Positions 58,269 through 64,000 of a stretch of DNA of 64,000 nucleotides are shown piece by piece. Below the pieces are notes generated by a model, which was given only the letters and a program-made list of their open reading frames with translations, was not told where the DNA came from and ran no database searches. The position numbers and the translations under genes were made by a program. Origin of the DNA: Nocardioides guangzhouensis (GTDB taxonomy: Bacteria; Actinomycetota; Actinomycetes; Propionibacteriales; Nocardioidaceae); contig NZ_SDKM01000001.1 in NCBI RefSeq assembly GCF_004519545.1, positions 124,001 to 188,000 on the forward strand. Reading direction: 5' to 3'. Position 1 is the first letter of the stretch. Each line of letters opens with the position of its first letter.

Positions 58269-59576
58269 TCAGCGGACGCCCTTGACCGGGAAGATGGAGG
58301 CCGCGCCGGCGACGGCACAGGCGCCGGCTACGCCGAAGAGCGTTCGGTAGCTGTCGCCGCCGACCGCGAGGATGGCGGGCGCGATGGCAGGGGCGAGCGA
58401 GAACGGGAGGGCGCCGGCGATGTTGAGGACACCGAGGTCCTTGGCTGCCTGGTGTGTGTCGGGGAGTACGTCGACGACGAGCGCCAGGTCGACGGCCATG
58501 TACATGCCGAACCCGACTCCCCCGAGCCCCATGCCGACCAGGTAGGTAGTGAGGTCATCGGCGCCGGCGATCACGAGCAGGGCGGTCCCGTACACCAGTG
58601 CGGCCCCGCACACGAAGGCCTTCCGCCGGCCGGTGTGGTCGGACAGCTTGCCGGTGACAAGAGCCGAGGCGACGAGAGCGGCGGACTGGATCAAGGTGCC
58701 CAGGTAGATCTGGTGTGGGACGTCGGCTTCGCTGGTGCCGAGATGTTCGAGCAGGTAGTAGGCCTGGTAGGTGACCAGGAACGCGTACGCCGTGACCAGC
58801 AGGAACCGGCTCGCGAACACCCAGGCGAAGTCGGGGTTGCGGCGGGGGTTGACGTAGAACGTGCTCAGGAGCTCCCGGATCGACCACGGCGGCCTGTGGC
58901 CGGGCTCGAGCCGGCGGTCGGTGAGTCGCGCGACGAACAGGAGAACCAGGGACGCGCCGACCGCACAGGGCACCATCAGCATCGTGAGGACGTTCTGGTC
59001 GAACAGCTGGACCAGGAAGGTTCCGAGCACGGACGCGACCGGGAGGCAGATCGCGATGATCCCGGAGACCATGCCGCGTTGGTCGGTGGGGACATGGTCC
59101 GGCATGACGGCGGCCATCGCGGCGAGCAGGGCGTTGAAGAACACCTGGGCGATGCACCAGCCGACGAGGACGACGGCGACGTTGGGCGCCAGGGCGACCG
59201 CGAGGATGCCGAGGCTGCCAGTGGTGAGGCCGACCAGCATCCACGGCCGGCGCATCCCCCACGCCGAGGAGGTGCGGTCGCTCAGTCGGCCGAAGAACGG
59301 GTTCGCGATCATCGCCAGCAAGGAGCCGACGCTGGTGACCAGCGCCAGCCGGCTCGGGGCAGCGCCGATGCCAACGAGGTCGTTGACCTTCAACGCCAGC
59401 GACACCAGCAGCGGAGCCAAGAACAGCAGCGACGTGCCGGTGTAGGCGAGCGCGTACAGGGTGATGAAGCCCCAGCCGACGCGAGCAGGCTCCGCGGGTG
59501 CGCCACAGAGCGCGACGTCGGCGCTGCGTTGGCCGGCGCTCGGCGTGCCTCCCTTCCGTGAGGTCGGACGGCCCAT
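58269..59576 (-). CDS. MFS transporter
   Basis: 435 residues, about twelve membrane helices. The loop 2-3 motif reads GRLSDRTSSAWGMRRPW and the matching loop 8-9 motif GKLSDHTGRRKA, both family signatures. The first resembles the GPH/SLC45-like branch that carries sugars or related solutes. Substrate unknown. It lies opposite a cupin regulator that may control it, across a gap of 267 bp with a remnant of a flavoprotein gene. Confidence 0.92.
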   Translation of the reverse strand: MGRPTSRKGGTPSAGQRSADVALCGAPAEPARVGWGFITLYALAYTGTSLLFLAPLLVSLALKVNDLVGIGAAPSRLALVTSVGSLLAMIANPFFGRLSDRTSSAWGMRRPWMLVGLTTGSLGILAVALAPNVAVVLVGWCIAQVFFNALLAAMAAVMPDHVPTDQRGMVSGIIAICLPVASVLGTFLVQLFDQNVLTMLMVPCAVGASLVLLFVARLTDRRLEPGHRPPWSIRELLSTFYVNPRRNPDFAWVFASRFLLVTAYAFLVTYQAYYLLEHLGTSEADVPHQIYLGTLIQSAALVASALVTGKLSDHTGRRKAFVCGAALVYGTALLVIAGADDLTTYLVGMGLGGVGFGMYMAVDLALVVDVLPDTHQAAKDLGVLNIAGALPFSLAPAIAPAILAVGGDSYRTLFGVAGACAVAGAASIFPVKGVR

Positions 59577-59699
59577 GCAGCACCCCCTGGGACGTGGCTG
59601 GTGCGGCCATTGCTCGAACGCGCTTCCCAGCGTGCCCCGGACTGGCGGTTCGGCGCACCTTCATCGCAAAGACTCGGGGACCTTCCGCAAAGGGGTGGT

Positions 59700-59772
59700 A
59701 GGCGAATGCCCCAGCAGGGGCTTGCGTCGCGGCAGCGCCTCCACCGATGACCACGACGTTGTACTCGTTCAT
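59700..59772 (-). pseudogene. Possible remnant of an FAD-dependent oxidoreductase start
   Basis: From an ATG at 59772 the minus strand reads MNEYNVVVIGGGAAATQAPA, which looks like the dinucleotide-binding N-terminus of a flavoprotein (VVVIGGGxAG). After about 20-25 residues the resemblance is lost and the open frame runs through the MFS gene out of register. The rest of the enzyme is absent. Weak but specific evidence. Confidence 0.4.
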
Positions 59773-59843
59773 GCCGGCCAGGTTCACCCATCCCCAGACA
59801 ACGAATGTTGCTGTTTCCGGGAACGAGGCGGTGCAATGGATCC

Positions 59844-60446
59844 ATGCCGCAGCGTGGGACGCAGGACTCGACGAGTATCGGCGCGGCGCTCGACGGCGTC
59901 GCTCCGAGGCTGCGTCAGGTGCGCGAGCACCGCGGTCTCACGCTGACGGAGATCTCGCAGCGCACCGGAATCTCCAAGAGCACGCTCTCGCGGCTCGAGA
60001 ACGGTCAGCGCAAGCCCAGCCTCGAGCTGCTGCTACCACTGGCCCAGGCGTACCGGGTGCCCTTGGACGACCTGGTGGGCGCCCCGCATGTCGGGGACCC
60101 CAGGATTCGGCTCAAGCCTCGCAAGGTGAACGGCCGGACGGTGCTGCCGCTGACCCATCCCGGCGGCGTGCAGGCGTGGAAGATCGTCATCCCGGGGACC
60201 CAGTCCGAGCCGAACCCGCGCTCACACGACGGGTTCGAGTGGCTCTACGTCCTGTCCGGGCGGATGCGACTCGTCCTGGGCGACCGGGACCTGGTGCTCG
60301 AGGTCGGTGAGGCTGCGGAGTTCGACACGCAGGTACCGCACTGGTTCGGCAGCACCGGCGACGGACCGGCCGAGGTCCTGAGCATCTTCGGCCGCCCCGG
60401 CGAGCGGATGCACGTCCGGGCCCGACCCGATGACGACAGTGAGTGA
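59844..60446 (+). CDS. XRE-family regulator with C-terminal cupin domain
   Basis: 200 residues. Helix-turn-helix at about 18-72 (LRQVREHRGLTLTEIS, QRTGISKSTLSRLENGQ), then a cupin barrel at about 105-190 (HDGFEWLYVLSGRMRLVLGD, EVGEAAEFDTQVPHWFG). Such regulators often sense a small carbon or sulfur compound and control a neighbouring transporter or enzyme. ATG 59844 was chosen over an upstream ATG at 59805 because the family begins shortly before the HTH. The LuxR-type gene follows directly. Confidence 0.92.
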   Translation: MPQRGTQDSTSIGAALDGVAPRLRQVREHRGLTLTEISQRTGISKSTLSRLENGQRKPSLELLLPLAQAYRVPLDDLVGAPHVGDPRIRLKPRKVNGRTVLPLTHPGGVQAWKIVIPGTQSEPNPRSHDGFEWLYVLSGRMRLVLGDRDLVLEVGEAAEFDTQVPHWFGSTGDGPAEVLSIFGRPGERMHVRARPDDDSE

Positions 60447-60476
60447 GTGGCCCGTGGTGCACCGGGGGTGGTGGTC

Positions 60477-63242
60477 GTGAGCGGTCCCTTGGTGGAGTCG
60501 AAGCTGTTCGTGCCCGCCGCACGCTCGGGCATCGTGACCCGGCCCCGCATCACCGATCGGCTACCGCGCGCAGGTGGCCGCCTGGTGCTGGTCTCGGCTC
60601 CGGCCGGGTTCGGCAAGACGACCCTGCTCGCCGACTGGCTGGCCGGATCTGACCCCGACCGAGAGTTCGTCACCGCGTGGGTCTCCCTCGACGAGGGCGA
60701 CCGATCCGCTTCCTCGTTCTGGACCTACGTGTTCGCCGCCCTGGACAGGGCGGTCCCCGGGGTCGGAGAGGGTGCGCTGCAGCAGGTCCGAGGAGGCCAC
60801 GAGCCCACGCACGGGGTGCTGGCCGGGCTGGTGAACGAGCTGAGCGTGCTGCCCGGGGAGGTGAGGTTGGTCCTCGACGACTACCACTTGGCAGAGGGGC
60901 CGGGCGTCCGGTCCGGGATGACGTTCCTGGTCGACCATCTGCCGCCGCAGCTGTGCCTGGTCATCAGCACTCGAGCCGACCCGGCCCTGCCCCTGGCCCG
61001 TCTGCGCGTGCGCGGCGAGCTCTCCGAGGTCCGGGCAGCGGACCTCCGGTTCACCACCGAGGAGACGGACGCCTATCTCAACGACACCGGCGGCCTGGAC
61101 CTGGCCGCGGGCGACATCGCGGCGCTCGAGGCGCGCACCGAGGGCTGGGTCGCCGCGCTCCAGCTGGCCGCCCTCTCCCTGCGGGGGCGCTCGGACCCGT
61201 CGGCGTTCGTGGCCGGATTCGCCGGAGATGACCGGTTCGTCGTCGACTACCTCCTCGAGGAGGTGCTCGACCGGCAGCCCGGCCCGGTGCGCCGGTTCCT
61301 GCTCGAGACTTCCGTGCTGGACCGGCTCAGCGGTCTGCTCTGCGATGCGGTCACCGGAGGGTCTGACGGCACGGTGATGCTCGAGCGCCTGGAGCGGGCG
61401 AACCTGTTCCTGGTCCCGTTGGACGACCAGCGCCGCTGGTACCGCTACCACCACCTGTTCGCAGACCTGCTCAGGTCGCGGCTGGTCCTCGATGACGGAG
61501 GAGCCGACGGAGTCGCGGAGCTGCATCGCCGCGCGAGTGCCTGGTACGACCAGACCGGGCACGCGGTGTCGGCGGTGCGGCACGCCCTGGCTGCCGGTGA
61601 TGTGGACCGCGCCGCCGAGCTGGTGGAGCTGGCCGTGCCCGGCCTCCGCCGCGACCGGGAGGAAGCGACGCTACGCCGGTGGATCCGGGAGCTTCCCGAC
61701 GCCGTCGTCCAGCGCCGTCCGGTGCTTGCGGCGGGGTTCATCGGTGCCCTGATGTCCACGAACGAGTTCGATGAGGCCGAACGCCGGCTCGCCGACCTCG
61801 AGCGGTTGCTCGGACCCTCCGCCGAGGAGCCGTCGGCGGTGGCGGAACGGCCCGGACTGGTGGTGGTCGACACGGCCGAGCTGGCCCGCGTGCCCGGCTG
61901 CCTCGAACTGTGGCGGGCCGGTCTCGCGCTGGTCGGCGGAGACCTCGCTGGCACGGTGCGCCACGCTCGCCGAGCCGTCGAGCTGGCACCTGTGTCCGAC
62001 GACCTGACGCGTGCCTCCGCAGCTGCGCTCGCGGGGCTGGCGTCGTGGACAGTCGGCGACCTCGACGGTGCGCACCGCGGGTACACCGACGCCGCCGCTG
62101 GGCTGGGCCGCCTTGGGTACGTCGCGGACGTGCTGGGTTGTTCCACCACCCTCGCCGACCTCGAAACCACCCAAGGCAAGCTCCGCCAGGCGAAAGAAAC
62201 CTGCGAGCAGGCCCTCCTCCTTGCGGCCGGGAACCCATCGCTGCGCGGCACCCGCGACATGCACACCTGTCTGGCAGAGCTGGCGGTGCAACGCAACGAC
62301 CTGACCACCGCGGACGAGCACCTGCGGCGCGCCGAGGAGCTCGGCGAGCAGGCGGGCATGCCACGCAACCCCTACCGGTGGCGCGCGGCGATGGCGCTGC
62401 TCCGCGACGCCGAAGGCGACCGCGAGGCGGCACTCGGGCTGCTCGCGGAAGCCGAGCGGGTCTACGTCGGCGACTTCGCACCCGACGTACGGCCGGTGCC
62501 AGCCATGCGTGCCCGGCTGCTCGCGGCGCACGGCGACCTGCCCGCAGCCCGCGCATGGGCACGCGAGAGAGGTCTGGTGCCAGGCAACCGGCTGTCCTAC
62601 CTGCGCGAGTACGAGCACGTCACCCTCGCCATGATCCTGCTCGCCGAGCACATCAGCGACGGAACCACGCAGGCACCGGAGGACGCGATCGGGCTGCTCG
62701 AACGGCTCCTGGCGGCGGCCGAAACCGGGGCCCGGGACGGCACCGTCATCGAGGTCCTGACCCTTCTGGCGCGCGCGCACCACGCAGCACACGACGAGAC
62801 CTCGGCGCTCGAGGCCCTCGAACGCGCCCTCGACCTGGCCGAACCGGAGGGCTACGCCCGAGTCTTCCTCGACGGCGGTTCGTCGATGACCCAGCTGCTG
62901 TCGACACTGAACCGGCGACGGCCCGGCCGGCCCTACCTGCGCCAACTCCTCGACGCTGCCCGCCCAACGTTCCAGTCGAGCGATGCCGAGCCGGCGACCG
63001 GTGTCAGCAGCGCCAGCACGGATCAGCTGGTCGACCCACTGACCAGACGGGAACGTGACGTGCTGCGGATGCTGGCCAGCGAGCTCGATGGCCCGGGCAT
63101 TGCCCGCGAGCTCGTCCTGTCACTCAACACGGTCCGCACCCACACCAAGAACCTGTACGCCAAGCTCGGCGTCACCAACCGGCGCGCCGCGGTCAACCGT
63201 GCCCACCAGCTCAACCTGATTTCGCGCACCAACGCCGACTGA
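60477..63242 (+). CDS. MalT-like LuxR-family ATP-dependent regulator (LAL type)
   Basis: About 921 residues. The N-terminal STAND NTPase has Walker A APAGFGKTT (41-49) and LVLDDYHL as Walker B. A winged-helix and a long TPR-like helical region fill the middle. The C-terminal LuxR helix-turn-helix (about 855-915) reads LTRRERDVLRMLAS and NTVRTHTKNLYAKLGVTNRRAAV. These proteins integrate an inducer signal by ATP-dependent oligomerisation. GTG 60477 has GGGG 7 bases upstream; GTG 60447, just after the previous stop, is also in frame. Confidence 0.93.
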   Translation: MSGPLVESKLFVPAARSGIVTRPRITDRLPRAGGRLVLVSAPAGFGKTTLLADWLAGSDPDREFVTAWVSLDEGDRSASSFWTYVFAALDRAVPGVGEGALQQVRGGHEPTHGVLAGLVNELSVLPGEVRLVLDDYHLAEGPGVRSGMTFLVDHLPPQLCLVISTRADPALPLARLRVRGELSEVRAADLRFTTEETDAYLNDTGGLDLAAGDIAALEARTEGWVAALQLAALSLRGRSDPSAFVAGFAGDDRFVVDYLLEEVLDRQPGPVRRFLLETSVLDRLSGLLCDAVTGGSDGTVMLERLERANLFLVPLDDQRRWYRYHHLFADLLRSRLVLDDGGADGVAELHRRASAWYDQTGHAVSAVRHALAAGDVDRAAELVELAVPGLRRDREEATLRRWIRELPDAVVQRRPVLAAGFIGALMSTNEFDEAERRLADLERLLGPSAEEPSAVAERPGLVVVDTAELARVPGCLELWRAGLALVGGDLAGTVRHARRAVELAPVSDDLTRASAAALAGLASWTVGDLDGAHRGYTDAAAGLGRLGYVADVLGCSTTLADLETTQGKLRQAKETCEQALLLAAGNPSLRGTRDMHTCLAELAVQRNDLTTADEHLRRAEELGEQAGMPRNPYRWRAAMALLRDAEGDREAALGLLAEAERVYVGDFAPDVRPVPAMRARLLAAHGDLPAARAWARERGLVPGNRLSYLREYEHVTLAMILLAEHISDGTTQAPEDAIGLLERLLAAAETGARDGTVIEVLTLLARAHHAAHDETSALEALERALDLAEPEGYARVFLDGGSSMTQLLSTLNRRRPGRPYLRQLLDAARPTFQSSDAEPATGVSSASTDQLVDPLTRRERDVLRMLASELDGPGIARELVLSLNTVRTHTKNLYAKLGVTNRRAAVNRAHQLNLISRTNAD

Positions 63243-63285
63243 CCCGGCGCACATCGCCGCCGAACGGCCGAAATTCACCAACCGA

Positions 63286-63316
63286 TCTCACCATTCGATG
63301 TGATCCGGTCTCACCA
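63286..63316. promoter_or_regulatory. Direct repeat TCTCACCA, candidate LuxR-type operator
   Basis: TCTCACCA occurs at 63286-63293 and 63309-63316, 23 bp apart (about two helical turns), in the gap after the LuxR-type gene and before the small gene and the MMPL gene. MalT-like activators often use spaced direct repeats. The link is inferred from position. Confidence 0.4.
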
Positions 63317-63408
63317 CATCGGCTCCTAACGTGCGGACACGAGACAGACCCCGTCAGACGGACCCACTCGGCGGGCGACATCCGTGAAGTGCGACACGAG
63401 GAGCAGCC

Positions 63409-63717
63409 ATGAACACGCCCGTCACCAGCCGACCCGATGGCAGCTGGTACGAGATCCGCCTTCGGGGGCGCCTCGACGCCCGGTGGTCGGCGTGGTTCGA
63501 CGGCATGACCCTCACCTCCGGCGACGGCACCACCACCCTCACCGGCCCCGTCGTGGACCAGGCCGCCCTGCACGGCCTGCTGCAACAACTCAGGGACCTC
63601 GGGCTCCCCCTGATCTCGGTCACCCCGGTGGAGCCCGGCGCGACCACGTCACCAGCACGACAAGGGCATCCAGCACCAGATGCCACGAGCACCACGCGCC
63701 CCACCCGACAACTCTGA
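63409..63717 (+). CDS. Small protein associated with an MMPL transporter gene
   Basis: 102 residues. The first about 75 form a compact alpha/beta domain (YEIRLRGRLDARWSAWFDGM, TTTLTGPVVDQAALHGLLQQ, LISVTPVEPG), a type seen as short stand-alone actinobacterial proteins. The rest is a Thr/Pro/Ala-rich tail. No signal peptide or membrane helix. GAGGAGC precedes the ATG. It ends 5 bp before the MMPL gene, so the two are one operon. Confidence 0.82.
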   Translation: MNTPVTSRPDGSWYEIRLRGRLDARWSAWFDGMTLTSGDGTTTLTGPVVDQAALHGLLQQLRDLGLPLISVTPVEPGATTSPARQGHPAPDATSTTRPTRQL

Positions 63718-63722
63718 GAGGC

Positions 63723-64000
63723 ATGATCATGAATCGACTCACCCGCGCCGTCGCCCAGGCCAGCGCGGGGCACCCGTGGCGCACCATCGCCAGCTGGGTG
63801 CTCGCCCTGGCCGCACTCTTCGCCCTCGCCGCCGGCGCGGGCGGCACGTTCGCCGACGACTTCGCCGCACCCGGCAGCCAGAGCGCCCGCGCACTGGACG
63901 TCCTCAACGAGAACTTCCCCGAAGCCGCCAAGGGCAAGGCCGTCGTCGTGTTCGAGGCCGAGGACGGCACCACCATCGGGGAGGAACGGGCCGACGTGAC
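63723..64000 (+). CDS. MMPL/RND family transporter, N-terminal part
   Basis: The 92 residues present start MIMNRLTRAVAQASAGHPWR, then one hydrophobic helix (WVLALAALFALAAGAGG) and the family's first extracellular segment FADDFAAPGSQSARALDVL, which identifies an MMPL-type transporter. The remainder lies past the right edge. GAGAGG precedes the ATG at 63723; a second in-frame ATG lies 6 bp inside. Substrates of such pumps are lipids or drugs. Confidence 0.88.
   Translation, partial: MIMNRLTRAVAQASAGHPWRTIASWVLALAALFALAAGAGGTFADDFAAPGSQSARALDVLNENFPEAAKGKAVVVFEAEDGTTIGEERADV

Noticed and set aside
57581-64000. Genomic island by horizontal transfer
   Set aside because: Gene content is less conserved, but codon use and GC remain high and no mobility genes or boundaries were seen.

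Overview
The window is a chromosomal segment of a very GC-rich actinobacterium. Third codon positions are almost all G or C, GTG starts are common, and overlapping ATGA/GTGA/TGATG junctions are frequent. Gene content (mreBC next to ndk, paired clpP genes, a mycothiol-linked Rv2466c-type protein, group II truncated globin, GPP34 protein) points to a Nocardioides-like member of the Propionibacteriales. That placement is inference from gene content. No rRNA, prophage, insertion sequence or CRISPR array was seen. Three tRNA genes are present: Pro(TGG), Gly(TCC) and Arg(TCT).

Layout. 1-1396: mreC (cut by the left edge) and mreB. 1487-8806: an accessory block holding a four-gene translationally coupled cassette (unknown protein, WXG100-sized protein, WxG-containing alpha/beta hydrolase, lipoprotein), a 925-residue secreted repeat protein and a lipoprotein. 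8822-13046: ndk, a divergent Gfo/Idh oxidoreductase, DUF4233, folC and a GNAT acetyltransferase. 13160-24948: valS, two low-complexity exported proteins, clpX, clpP2-clpP1, a sulfite-oxidase-fold protein, an alpha/beta hydrolase, tig and two tRNAs. 25028-33334: SpoIIE-type phosphatase, Fpg/Nei glycosylase, rpiB, HtrA-like protease, metG with a hydrolase, and a GPP34 protein. 33386-49208: Rv2466c homologue, pepN, DUF5130, MscS channel, OsmC, globin, thioesterase, a TetR-controlled small membrane protein, thiolase, a frameshifted AlkZ-like gene, MarR, ettA, ssb and a GTPase. 49270-57313: a second dynamin-like GTPase, PrsW, pepP, a newly found 53-residue membrane protein, a PI-PLC-like protein, a REC-PAS-PAS histidine kinase and tRNA-Arg. 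57581-64000: a less conserved regulator/transporter region (SnoaL-like, MFS, cupin regulator, MalT-like LuxR regulator, start of an MMPL transporter).

Much of 8.8-47.4 kb follows the order remembered for Mycobacterium tuberculosis Rv2445c-Rv2478c (ndk, DUF4233, folC, valS, clpX, clpP2, clpP1, tig, nei, rpiB, Rv2466c, pepN, DUF5130, glbO, thioesterase, ettA, ssb). Genes that break this order are the best places to look for lineage-specific functions. The core combines protein quality control (ClpXP, trigger factor, HtrA, PepN, PepP, PrsW), translation (ValS, MetG, EttA, tRNAs), envelope growth (MreBC) and nucleotide/folate metabolism.

Two features run through the whole window. First, many genes carry a TAnnnT -10 hexamer ending 6-8 bases before the start codon, which predicts leaderless mRNAs. 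Second, intergenic gaps carry several distinct short-repeat families (two with a 22-bp period, one 25-bp family in alternating orientation, one long perfect hairpin family), mostly between convergent or tandem genes.
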